Source: Enoplolaimus lenunculus
Lineage: Eukaryota > Nematoda > Enoplea > Enoplida > Thoracostomopsidae
Assembly: GCA_030248215.1 (NCBI GenBank)
Contig: JASANG010004101.1
Span: 1 to 64,000, forward strand
Length of the DNA stretch: 64,000 nucleotides
Direction: 5' to 3'
Translations under genes and position numbers: made by a program
Notes under the pieces: model-generated
What the model was told of the DNA's origin: nothing
What the model saw: only the letters and a program-made list of their open reading frames with translations
Database searches by the model: none
Shown: positions 12,763 to 25,400 of the stretch, piece by piece
Position numbering within the stretch: the stretch's first letter is position 1
Layout of the letters: every line of letters begins with the position of its first letter

Positions 12763-12944
12763 AACATAAGTAACAAAAATATTAGAAAACTCTCTAATGT
12801 ATTAGAGGAGGTGTGTTATCCGCAAACCAAAATTCACAAAAAATACATCAAAAATACATATATATCACAGCTACTAAAAATCGATACAAATAAAACGATT
12901 TGTCAGACAGTATAAAGTCTACTCAAAACTATCTATGAAATATC

Positions 12945-13140
12945 AAAAAATTCACGACTTGTAATTCCACATATTCTTATTCTAATGTTTTCCTTACTGG
13001 TGGGAAGGCTGTTCACATGAGTCCCCGTAAAACATGGACGAAAAAATTCATGACTTGCAAATTAGATTTATTGTAATGTTTCTTTACTGGTGGGAGCCCC
13101 TTCACAATCGAGTCCCCATTTCAAACATGCCACCCCGCTT
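12945..13140. repeat. Two-unit tandem repeat, left arm
   Basis: Two copies of a roughly 100-bp unit containing ttactggtgggaag and ttcacaatcgagtcccc. The mirror pair is at 17,725-17,930, so the tandem duplication predates the inversion. Confidence 0.75.
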
Positions 13141-13329
13141 TTTCATCAAAGCAAGCAAAAATATTAACTATTTAATATTAAAAAGTGTAATGTACGTTAA
13201 AATTAACGTTGCGATAAATTGTTGGTTGTTGCAGCTTGTCTGCACCAAATGTTTTGTATTTATACTAAATACGCAGCGTTAATAAGGGGAGTAAAAAATT
13301 TTAATTAATTATAAGAAGAATTATGTTCA

Positions 13330-13425
13330 TCAATATGTCGATGAGACATTTTATCTACTTGTCTTTAAATTTATATCTCCATTTCTGTTAATAGGAAGGT
13401 TATATAATTCGTTTGAAGATATTAA
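13330..13425 (-). pseudogene. Relic of Tudor exon 17,354-17,489
   Basis: In - sense keeps 'acagaaatggagatataaat' (with one change) and the 'cttcaaacg' near the acceptor. The surroundings are A+T-shifted relative to the right arm. Confidence 0.7.
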
Positions 13426-14440
13426 TTGAATTTAGTTGTACGACAATTAATAGAACCCTTCAATTAATTTTAATTATTAACTTTTTTGAATATTTGTTAT
13501 TCAATCGTGGTTGTTCAATCAAGATTACTTTTTATTTATTAATTTCTTTAAACATTTGATAAATTTTATGTAGTGGAAAGTTATTATAAGGTTTATTGAA
13601 AATAAAAGTGTATTTTGCATCATCTAGAGTGAACTTATCTTGTAGCTCCTTCTCGTTTCAACAATATTATATTGTTTTTAATATCATATTATTAAAATTA
13701 AAATCTTTTTGTTTTTGCCAGCTTATCTAATTTACATTTTAGTTGAGTCTTTTTACACAATTGTGCATCTAGCTATTTAAAGTATGTTAGCTAGTAGTCC
13801 ATGTAATGTTAGCAGCGGATGTGTATCCTTATTTTATTTAATATTTGTGTTCAGCTAATTAGTAGTATCTTTTTTTTAGGTTTTTTATTGTCTAGTTATA
13901 TTGTTTATTTGGAAAATTTACTTTTGTTGATGTTTTGGTTTTGAGTATATTTTTAGTTGTACCTTCTTTTTTTACAGTTGTCTCTTTTGTACATATTATT
14001 GGATCTAATTTATTCATGGATTATGTATTTTTCTGTGTTCAAATATGTACTAATTTGTTTTTTTTTATTCCTTCTTTGCCTTGTTTTTGCCAGTTACTTT
14101 ATATTTTTTTTATTTTTCTTCTTTTTATCTTTTTTTTCTTTTAAGATTTTTATTGTTGCATTTTTTGATTTCTTTTTTTTCTTCCCCTCCTATGATTGTA
14201 TGTTAGGGGTCGATTTTAAAGTATGTATGTGACAAAATGATGCATAAGAAGAGACTTATTTTTATATATACAAAATTTTGTGAAAGTACGCTTTTTAATC
14301 AGCAAAGGTTGAATGAATGATAGGAGGTAAAATAAATGTAAATATAAGGTTCCTTGGAGGTAAATATTATATGCTTTAATAATTATAATAATAATATTTT
14401 TTATTGTAATAAAAATAGAGGAAAAATAAGGATAAAAGAT

Positions 14441-15539
14441 GAAAGAATCGGAATTCCGATTGCACCCTGCATTTTAACGTCGTAATGTAGCTATGCTTTT
14501 TAAGCAAAATGTTGATTACTCAACGTTACTGTGTAAGGTTAAATATGAAGGCATTTTTTGTACGATGTCAACAAAGAATCTGTTCTTTTCAAAATACAGC
14601 AAACAGGCTACCTCGACCATATGTACCACCACTTATTAGATAACTTTGTAAATGTTTATGTCACAGTTGGATGTAGCAATTTTAACGACAATTGGAATTT
14701 CAAATACAATATTTCGGAGTTTTACTACCGCAATTTCTTGCAGAAGTGTCGGTGGAATTTAGAACAACAGACAGCAATTGCTGGACCGACCGAGATGGAA
14801 CTTTTGGAAATTAATCCTAATTTATTAATATTTTCGACAATAATTCACAGCTAGGCAAGCGTCATCCAAAATCAATTTGTGCAAAATTTTCGAGAACATG
14901 GAACGCAGCCTATAAGTACACCTGCTTTCGCCGAAAATCTTGGGTGCGTGTTTCTTATTGGTGGTGGTACACTCAATAGTTTGCTCCGAAACGTGTACAG
15001 GAAACTTATTCTTCATCTAAGCAAACGGTTACACAATTGTCTTTCAATTTGTTGCAGTATACCAGTTTCTGCTGAGGGCAAAAGAGCTCTACGGAATACA
15101 TCAGCAATATTGCAGTATCGTGACGGTGGATTTCTCTACCGGCCTAAGTTATGTTGGTTGCCTTTTTAGCAAATCTCAATAGTTGTGTCGTTTTTGTACT
15201 AGTGACTAATGATACCATGTTGTCAGTTTTGGGAAACAAACTGGTCCGGGAAACGTGGCAAACTGTAAATTGAAAGATCCCTGCACTAAACAGACTGTTT
15301 AGATGTATTTTGCGCAAGTGTCTTAACTGCAGTCAGTAGGGGAAAATAAAATTGACGATGGGTTTAATGCTTGATTACGAAAACTTGTTAATTGCAGAAG
15401 TAGCGAGTACATTTCTGGCGTTAGAAGTCGTGTATGCGCTAATATGAATACGCGTATTCGAGAAGGACATAATTTGCGCGATGCTTAGTATTGATATTTT
15501 GTGCTAGCAGCGTGTGAGTTCAATTATTTGATGTTCTTC
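14441..15539. other. Palindrome spacer
   Basis: This is the only stretch between the two arms for which I see no mirror copy. It begins with an end fragment of a hAT-like MITE (a gene-proximal 'gcaccctg' at about 14,460). It holds two open stretches on the + strand (14,558-14,854 and 14,879-15,169) that I do not recognise; one ends in a run resembling the DG-x-x-YR part of a Tudor core (about 15,120-15,150), but without a continuing frame. The Tudor gene's promoter and missing 5' exons should lie here or at 15,540-16,343. Confidence 0.6.
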
Positions 15540-16343
15540 GCGTCATCTTTTATCGCTGTATGTTTGTTCCGCTTTCTACATTGTTTGGTATTACAATAAG
15601 AAAACTATTAATTTAGCTCAATTTCATGCAAGTGTATTGAAAGACATCATCTCAATGATGTTACCTGCCAAGGGGAAGCGCGTTATATTTAGCGCATTTA
15701 TTTAGTAACCAGCTCCTAGTCATTCATGCTGCAACCTTTGGCTGGATTGAAACGGCGGTCACTTTCACGAAGATCATTATTTCGTTCATATATTGGGTGT
15801 GTAAAAATGACCGAGGGTCTCTTCTTATGGCGATCATTTTGTCACATGACAGTACTTTGAAAATCGGACCCCCGTGAAAACGTGCCCGGAAGTCATATTT
15901 GGGGGGTCATTTTTCATGCGACCCCGGAACAGGGACAGAAACATGAATTAAAAGATAATATTTCATCGACAAAATTTTGCTAATTGACTGTAGCGTAATA
16001 TAAATTGTACTGGTAGTCGTCTGTTTTGCGTTAAACGCACGGCGAACAATTTAACATGTGAGGCATGTACAGAACAAGCAAGGTAAAAAGTTTTGTTACG
16101 GTAAGATTTTTAATAGCAAGTTTTTATTTTAAGATGGTATTTCATATTACTTTGGCGCAAAAATTCTAATTCGGGCGTCTTTAAACGAAGGAATAGCAAC
16201 AGGAATCAATTTTTTACATGAATTGCTGTTAAATCTTGAGGTACATTGATTGTGTTGAACAACACACGTTGGAATTCAAACCACCTACATTGCATACTTG
16301 CCATGGTCAGCAGTTTTAAATTGTAGATGTTGCTCTGTTTCAG

Positions 16344-16429
16344 ATAATATCGTGGTAGCAAAGTTTAGAGATGACAACTCGTGGTATCGCGCCGTAATTT
16401 TGAAAAGAACTGGTCCATCCAGACTAACG
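16344..16429 (+). CDS. Tudor gene exon: first half of Tudor core 1
   Basis: Acceptor tttcag, donor gtaagt. Enters in phase 1 and leaves in phase 0. Encodes DNIVVAKFRDDNSWYRAVIL, the beta1-beta2 part of a Tudor barrel with cage residues F (AKF) and Y (WYR). The upstream partner exon must end in phase 1; I could not identify it. Confidence 0.88.
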
Positions 16430-19400
16430 GTAAGTTTTTGAAGTTTGTCGAGTGTTTCAAATGCAAAAGCTTCTCAAAATCGCACATACTAAACTGATAA
16501 CAGGTTGCCTTTTGTTATGCACAATTCTGTTAGTCCACTACTACCCCAAAAATAAGCAATATGGCCTCAGGCATTTTTATTTTATATTAGCTATGGGCAT
16601 TCAAATGAAATCATATTTAACTTTCTAAAAAATAGTCCTGTGATTTATCTGCTTTGATGATTTATCTGCTTTGATGACTACAGGTACGATTTATTGACTA
16701 CGGCAACACTCAAGACGATGTATCGTGTTTTGAAATTAAAACATTGCTCGAAGGATTTAAACAACATCCGCCGTTTGCTCAACATTGTTGTCTCTCTGAC
16801 ATGGGACATATCACTGAGCTAAGCGATCAGCTGCGGTCGTTATTTTACGAAGATATTTCGTCCAATAGGATTGCTGCACAATTTGGTAAGCGTAAGAGAA
16901 GACTCGAACTAAACAGTGGTTTGAAATTTGAGGCATTTTTAAGCTTGGTGGCAAAACAATTGCAAAAATTCGGATTTGTAATTTTTAATAATAGTGATAT
17001 TAAAAACAATTTTATAATATTTTTTGTTGAAAAACGAGAAGGATTTGCTGCACAAGAGTAGAGTTTTCACTCTACGATGATGCAAAATATTTCACTGTGT
17101 TTTATTTTCAATAAACCTTATGAATTAACTTGTTTATCTGCAGCTATCATTAAAATTTATTCGAAGTTCGGTTTTAAAACGAAATTAATATAATAAAAAG
17201 TTATCATTCTATCGATTTGAACAACCACCGATTGGAATAGAACAAATAGTTTCGTTGCAAAAAAGTGTAATGTTCGAATTTGTAAAGAATTAATGGTGAT
17301 AGGGTTACTTTGATTTAATTTGTCGTAGCAACTAAATCGTTCTTTAATTTTAGATTCATCTTCAAACGGAATTGATTACGTAACGCTGTTCGCTATTGAC
17401 AGAAATGGAGATATAAATTTAAACGACAAGTGGATGTCATGTTATAATTGTTCTGGTCTGCAGTCGGACAGTATTGTGTGTGATGAACAGTAAGTTTACT
17501 TTCTTATAATTAATTGTAAAATTTATGTTTCAGCTCTTTGACCCTTTGCTAGTTAAGCACTGCGTATTTAGTATAAATACAAAACATTTCGGTGCAGACA
17601 AGCTGCAACGACCAACAATTTATGCGCAACGTTAATTTTAACGTACATTACACTTTTTAATATTCAAATAGTTAATTATTTGTGTGCTTGCTTTGGGATG
17701 GAAAAAGCGGGGGATTTAAACGGCGCATGTTTGAAATGGGGACTCGATTGTGAAGGGGCTTCCCACCAGTAAAGAAACATTACAATAAGAATCTGGTGAA
17801 TTTGCAAGTCATGAATTTTTTCGGTCCATGTTTTTACGGGGACTCGATTGTGAACGGCCTTCCCACCAGTAAGGAAACATTAGAATAAGAATCTGGTGGA
17901 TTTGCAAGTCGTGAATTTTTTGGATATTTCATAGATAGTTTTGAGTAGACTTTGACTGTACTGGGTCTGACAGATCGTTTTATATTTGTATCGATTTATT
18001 TAGTAGCTGTAGATATATATGTATTTTTGATGTATTTTTGTGTGAATTTTGGTTTGCGGATAACACAGCGCCTTTCCTACTAATACATTTAGAGAGTTTT
18101 ACTAATATTTTTATGGTTACTGTATGTTTTAGACATTCGTTGCCCAGCATTAATAGTTCACTTACCTTGCAAGCCATGACGCTTAATAGTGGTAAGCGAC
18201 GTTGCTAGCATGTTATTTTTACATGAGTTCGGCCACATCAGTTTGTTTGTGTTGATATTTCGATTATGATAACGTTATGTCTATGAGTAATTAGTGTAAA
18301 CAAGTCTTGTGGTGGTTGAAACGTTTAGTCATGCTGTTAACGTATAATTTTTTCCATCGTCTCACATGCTGGAATTACTGCTTTTGTGGTCATACCGCTT
18401 AGTACAGAGCGTAGATGTGTTGGAATATTTTCCGTACTGATGTAACCATTTAGTATTTAAAACGTTTATTATTTAAATACATCCGCAGTAATTATTCTGT
18501 TTAGGTAGCACGCCAATTCGTGATGTGAGCTGTAACTTGCCGGTGTGGCCTCCTCAAATGACGTCTCCTGTTGATTCGCGTGTCGATTCGAGTATGTTGG
18601 CACATGCGTCTGAAAATCTTTATGGTACAGCTAATCAATCGGTTAGCGGTGTCGACATAGCTAGTTTTGGCTCCAACATAAATCCGCTCACATTACCAGA
18701 TTTGCCTTTCTCAAGCAGCAGTATCGATCCAGTTATTGTACAGTCCGGGTTGTTGGGTGATACGGGATGCTCTAATCATTCTGTCGTAGGCTCTCGTATG
18801 CCTTTGGTCTCTGATAGCGTTGTTGGGGTAGATCTTAGTGCTGGAAATGTTCCGGAAGTAAGGGCTGAATGTTATGGTGATGCGAATGGTTATGACTTAA
18901 ATGGCCGTAACAGGTGTGAAAACGTACTGTTAGCAAATGAATTTTTGTCGCCAAAGAGCAATTTCGATGGAGGCGTTGTAGTATCTGGGATCCAGTTTGA
19001 AACTGTCGACATTTGTGATGTTTCGGACGTGGATAATGGTGTGTCCACCGCTGGACGAAGCCGCTTTTGTGATCTGTTGAGCAAGATTAAACAAAGGCCG
19101 CGCGTTGAAACAAGTTCGTCAGGTAGGAACATTACAGAGGAACAGTAGTGGTGTAATGGGGCATGATACCTTATTTGAAGTATCGATAAGGTAAGTAGCA
19201 GGAGCTAGAATGGTGCTACTGCTGGCTTTAGGTGTTTAATTTACCAATGAAAAATTTAAAGATTTTTGTACTTCTCGGAACTTATAGCGTTGCAAAAACG
19301 CTTAGATGGGCAGTCAGGGTGCAACCGTTCGATTCAAAACGAGTTCCGATTTCTATTCTGATTCCGATTGCACAATCAATCGAAATCGGAATTTTGAAAT

Positions 19401-22400
19401 TTTAATTTTAATCTATTCCAATTCCGATTAGAATTCCGATTCAACGCGAGTTCCGATTTGATTCTGATTCCGATTGCACAATCAATCGAAATCGGGATTT
19501 TGAAATTTTAATTTTAATCTTACTTGATGTGATGCGTTGCATAAAAATTCTGTGTTATTTATCTATTTAATTGCTTTCGATAAGTTAACTCATCAATAAT
19601 TGATTGTAGATTAGCTTTTGCAGATCCAAAAATCATTGCCAACTTGTTCATGCACTTTTTGAAAGTTGTTGCCAGCCATCAAACACCCTAAATCAACAAG
19701 ATATTTGTCAATACAAATTATCCGTGCAGTCACACAACTTCTTGATCCGATTCCGGTATAATCCAGTTCCGCTTTGCACCCTGTGGGCAGGGATGTAAAG
19801 CTGACTAATTGAGTATGGTGATTAGTAGGCAGGTAAATACCGAAACATATGCATTTTCTGATGTTTTTAACTGCAGTAGTAAAATGTTAAATCACGTTTT
19901 CAGAGGAGCGCGACAGCAGCAAAGAATGCAATTCTGTTGAGACTGCGACTAATGAAGCTGAAAATTCAGACAAAGCATATCAAGATAAACGCGAAGCAAA
20001 CCTTCAGGTGTTGAAGACACTTCGCTGTGATTTGCCATCGTCTAATTCATGTACTGGTTCTAATGGTGATGTGCAATTGGTAATAGTTTGCTCAGAAAAC
20101 AATTTGGTCTTGGTACTTTTTACATGGACGTCACCTGGATTTTGGAAAGGGTGTTACGCTCTAAAAATTTCGCACGAGGGGTTGTTGCTTTACTGACTGG
20201 AGAAAGTCCAAATTCCTGTAAAAAACCCTCCAGGACGGTTTGATGTTTGAATCCTCACCTTGGCTACGCCCATGATTTTTCGTACAGTGTTGTTCTTATG
20301 ATGATTGGATAGTTGGGGGATTAAATTTTTTATTTTCACTTTTTGTATTTTGTGTGGTTGAAACCAGTTTTTACCATGTAGATGCTGTTGTTATATTATA
20401 TCATGAACATAATTGATATATGACGCGCATGGCTGTACTACAATTTAAGCCAGTTTATTGAATGTTTTTTGTTTTCCTAGTTTTCAGACAGAGTTAGGGT
20501 GCGCTATACTTTTGTTGACGTCCGCTGTCCGTCATCAGCACGGTACAGTCCGGCGCCGTCCGTCACCCGTACGGCGCTGACCGTCACCCGTACGGCGCTG
20601 ACCGTCACCCGTACGGCGCTGACCCTCACCCGTACGGCGCTGACGTCACCCGTATAGCGCCCACCGTCACCCGTACGGCGCCCACCGTCACCCGTACGGC
20701 GCCCACCGTCACCCGTACGGCGTCGTGCATCACCGTGCGGTGTCGTACGCAAATAACTCACGTACGATAACGTATGGTGAACACCGGTGACGGACGGTGA
20801 TGGACAGCGTCGGACGGGTGACAGACTAGCCAGGGGTAGGATTCTGAGGGTCTTAATTAATGCCAATCCATTCATCATAATATTTTGCCGCGTTTTTAGT
20901 CCAATTTATATGTTTACATCATCGATATTAAGTTTTTATAACAGAGCGGTTGAAGCCATCCCAATGCTAAATCGTTCTTGTGTTGAGGGAAATATAGCTA
21001 TATTTTCAAAATGACTAATAGATATAGCACTATGATATTCAAATGATGGTCTTTTTGTCATAACTTTAGAATTGTGAATCCCGTAATACTATTACTTCAT
21101 CAAACGGTTCCACCTGCCAATCTGCTGCCAATGACAAAGATATCACGCACTCCGGCGCATCTAAGACCGGTTCAGAATCTCATAATCTTGTAGAATTGTC
21201 GCCGCAAATGAGTGATGCTCACAAAACGACTGGAAATGAAATTTCTACGGTGAGATTGATTCATGCATAGTTTTGCAGTTCTGGCATCAGATAGGAGCAA
21301 TCCGTGTCTGTTTGTTTAGTTCCCTCCGCAAAAAGTCAACATACGCAAACGGCCACGCATAATGTCTTAGTGAATGAAATAGGTTTAGATTTAAGCTTAG
21401 ATCTAACCAAAGCCTAAGTATACTAAATTAAAAAAAACGTCAAGTGTAGTCAGGGACATTTGTATCAAAATTTAATTAACATTAGTGCGGGTGGAAAGTA
21501 AAGAAGATAGAATTAAAGTTTTGTTGTAATTGAAATAACTCATAACTGCAAATAGTTTTGACTGGACAAATTAAATCAATGATTAACGCTTTATTACAAC
21601 CGGAGATACAAAAAATTTCCTATAGGACTGCAGCGCACATTTTCGCGTGTCTTTTTTACAAACAAAGTCAAACGGTTATTCAAGCAACGCGGCGACGTCA
21701 CGCAGCAACGCGCTGTCATATTAAAATATTGTTTCGCAAATTTCGGTAACCGTTAAATTAATTTGCTTCATTAGATTTGCTAATCACAGGTGTCACTACG
21801 TTGTTGGAAAATAGGCTTACCTTCTAGAAAAAATTTTGAATTATTTTTGTGTGATTCCAAAACGGCGGTTTGAGCTATAAACCGCCTCTGGTTTAACCCT
21901 TGTATTGCGTACTCTTGAGTTTTAAGATCAGAGGTTACAAGATGCAATAGCAAATTTCAATGTTTATGAATACTGAATACAAAAAATAATCTTTATTGTT
22001 GTTATTATTTATTTAAAACAATCTCGTTTCTTATGTATTGTTTTAGTATGATGTACTTTCACGTCGAGGAATGCTATGCGCAGGCACACACGAACTGTAC
22101 CCACGCAATATAATAAATCCGAACAATTTTTGGTTTGTACTCGTAACGGAAGCTCGCCAGGTAGCATATCTTTCAAAGCAACTACAGTCAATATTTGATG
22201 ACAACAGACTTGTGCTAATGCCTGCTGGCGATCTGAATGCAATTGGAGAGTATTGTGCTATTCGGCAACGATTGGAAAATAATAAATTGGTGTGGAAAAG
22301 GGGCCAGGTAAGTCATAATCTACGTTGGCTGTACAGGAATAGAGCGGCCGGATGGCCACAGTACAAGAGACGCACAGCGCCAATGCACCACACTTTTGGT

Positions 22401-25400
22401 CTGCAGATACGTAAGCTGACGCCGCCTACTGCTCAGTTGGCCCCAGGTTCCACTGGGCGGTAAAGCTGACACACTAATTATTTAATATGTTATAAAAGAG
22501 TGTAAATTTTAATTTTGTTATATTTTTGCACATATTATTGACATGGATTTCTGATACAAAATTTCTTGTCCAGCTTCGGTAATGCCTCGTTTTAGACCAT
22601 TGGTTCGGATTGGAAATTCGAAGTACAAAATTTTAAATGCGAAAGTTGTCAGAGTCTGAAATAAAAGTTGACGTTGAGTTTTGCCAGAAATGTAACGTTT
22701 CAATGTTTGGATTGTATGTAAATTATCTTTTTGTTATCGTTTAAGCCGATAATATCATTCGTATGGCCTAATATGTAGGGTTTTGCGTAATGCGGTTATA
22801 GTTTTCTAGGCTATATTTTAGATTACATCCTTAAAAACTTAAACAGTTGCGATTTTGCTATTAACATTACTACACGTAATTTAACCGTAATGTTTACACT
22901 GTCGTTTTTACTGTTTTAAGATTAAAGAAATTAAAAATAACGGCAATGTGTACTCAGTGTTTTATATTGATATTGGATTTAATCGTGAAGTTGCGGTTGC
23001 TGATGTATTTGCTTTGCCTGAAGTAGTACAACATGTTCCTCGACTGGCGATGAGAGGACGATTGAAAAATTGGAAACCAGTTCTAGGTAAGTAACCTGAG
23101 CGCTAACCACCTTGGGCTTTTCCTGGTGGGTTGTGGAGGCCCCACACAGCCAAGTCTCCCGTGTGATCTGCTCCCAAGCGGGCTCAGAGTTTGTAGACAA
23201 TAAAAAGGAATTTAAAAATCGTGCTCAACAAAAACCATACCTCAGTAAAAAACTGTGAAAAACTACATCAAAAACTTAGAAGGGACACAAAACCAACCGA
23301 AAAAAGCATAAGAAAACGTTAACGATGTCATAGAGATGGATTTATATAACCATTCGTAGAAATAGCTTTGTAGTTTAAAATGAGACCACCCACTATTTTC
23401 GAAATGGGTGTTCATCATAATAATGTCTATGTAACGCAAGCCTTAAAAATGTTTATTAGGAGTTTGGAGCAAAAACGCTAAAATATAACTAATTGATACA
23501 CCACATGCGGAAGCATTTGTCTTCCATCGTCTTCTAATATCCCCAGGTCTTTTCAGGTGTAACCTGAGGGAACGCCCCCTAAAAGCCAAGATGGAGACGG
23601 TGGTGTGTGGGGCAGTCTGCAAAAAGCCCCAAAATTTTGAGCTGACATCGGCTTAGACTCCAATCTAGATTTTGCCTATGTTAAACATACTTAAACCTTG
23701 AACATAAAGTTTTGACGTATCAGCTGTGGCAATTATTTTCGTTTAGATTCCTGTGTCGTTATGCGTTATATGTAACAATTTCGGCACTTTCCAACTGGGA
23801 ACCAGAATGCCTGTTACACTCCCTTCAGGTGGCAGTAAATGTTTTGTTTGTTGGTTTGCTTGTGAGTTTTTGTTTGTTTGTTTTTTTGTTTGTTTATTTA
23901 TTTGTTTCTTTGTTTCTTTGTTTGTTTGTTTGTTGGTTGGTTTGCTTGTGAGTTTTTGTTTGTTTGTTTGTTTGTTTAATTGTTTGCTGTAATTTTCAGG
24001 CAGAAATTCGCACAGCAGGGAATTTTCGCGATGGATGTCTTCACCTGGTTATCGATTTTATTTCAATATCACAACTGCTGTACCGTATTCAGATGCGCCG
24101 CTTGAATTGAATTTGTGGAGACGAGATACTTGTTGCTCATCTAGTGTTCACGAGTATTACAGTTAGTCTACACAGTTATTGAATTTTGCATAATATGCAA
24201 TTGAAATTTTGTTTCTGTTCACTGCGGTTTTAATGCTCACGTTATTAAAATAAGAGGTGTTATTCACAGCTTTGTGTAGCAGGTTAGTGTAATATTACTG
24301 GTTAGCGATATGTTTCCAAACGCGTGAACTGCAACAGTTGCGGATCTGTAACTGCTTTCACAAGCAGAACCAAAAAGAATTCGTGTATTGTGTAGGGGTT
24401 GCGGCTATACGGTACCATGGACGACACTAGAAAAACATTTACCTATCCGCTCGATTGCTAAAAGAAACGGTTGATAAAGCAAAAAGGTTGCTAAAAAGGC
24501 TTTACAAGGAATGGGAACTGAAAAGTTCGCGTGTTACAATATTTTAAAGTTGTAATAGTAATCAGAACTAATTATGAATCTAAATTTAACCGAAGTCGCA
24601 ACTCTGTAGCAGTAACTTAACAACATGGGAGTGTGAACAAAACTTTTCGTGACGCGATAGGGTATTAACGGTACCATGCTTCCAGGCACATGCTTACGTA
24701 AAGGGTGCATAACATTTGAAGTTTAGTGTACTTTGATTGACACGCCCCCGGGTAAAATCCTGGCCCCGGACATCTCTATTATATATTGTGCATTTGATTA
24801 AAATTAACTATTAGTTTTTATTTTATTTAAGTTGTACTTCATTGTTTTGTCCAAAATTTAGTGCAGTATTATTGTGTGAGCTTAAGGTTGTTTCTAATAA
24901 AACAATGTTGTTTAGGGCCTTTTGAAAATCGGTATGAAGGAAGTCCTGTGGCAACTGGTTCTTCATCAAGTGGTAATAGTGTTGTCGTTTTTGGCTCAGA
25001 TTCAAATGAACGAATCGGTGATAATTGGAACCTAAGCAGTAGCAAAGACTTAAATAGAGTAAGAATGATAAAATTCTAGGCCGGAGCCGGCAGTGTCGTT
25101 TCTAAAAACAATTGACGAACGAAGATATGGTGTCTAGTTTGTGTTTGTTTGCTTGTTTGCTTGCTTGTTTGTTTGTTTGATTGTTTGTTTGTATGTTTGT
25201 TAGTTTGTGTGTTTGTTTTTTGTTCGTTTGTTTGTTGTAGAAAGGATTTGCCTTAAAATAGTAAAAAATATGAATAAATTTTTAGAGCGCTTCTGGCCGA
25301 ATCCCTGTCTATCGTTTGTCATACTATTGTCCGAATGACTTACAGATTTTAAAACTTACCTATGTGTTGTTTTGTATAATAATATATTTGTACTGTTTAG

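Larger units (their letters stand above)
8753..14440. repeat. Left inner arm of palindrome (decayed part)
   Basis: Inverted copy of about 15,540-23,829 with many indels and substitutions. Match points read by eye: 9,302-9,424 to 22,921-23,086; 9,896-10,095 to 22,047-22,307; 12,708-12,762 to 18,133-18,191; 13,330-13,425 to 17,354-17,489; 14,205-14,262 to 15,806-15,865; 14,400-14,440 to 15,540-15,590. The left side is shorter (about 5.7 kb against 8.3 kb) and richer in A+T. It holds relics of Tudor exons and no intact gene. Confidence 0.85.
15540..23829. repeat. Right inner arm of palindrome (gene-bearing, diverged)
   Basis: Counterpart of 8,753-14,440. This side retains open, correctly phased Tudor exons while the mirror side does not, so it appears to be the constrained copy. 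It is longer because it keeps the 618-bp linker exon (18,505-19,122), the exon at 19,904-20,079 and most of a hAT-like MITE; these are missing or unrecognisable on the left. Confidence 0.85.

Noticed and set aside
18890-19132. 80-codon - strand frame
   Set aside because: Shadow of the Tudor linker exon 18,505-19,122, which has splice sites and frame joins on both sides.
20504-20878. Arg-Thr-Gly-Asp repeat protein on the - strand
   Set aside because: Produced by a minisatellite whose 21-bp unit is a multiple of three; both strands and other frames are equally repetitive.
22071-22463. 130-codon single-exon reading of the unit 2 start
   Set aside because: The frame after 22,307 is intronic: a perfect GTAAGT donor there joins in phase to the Tudor core exon at 22,921.
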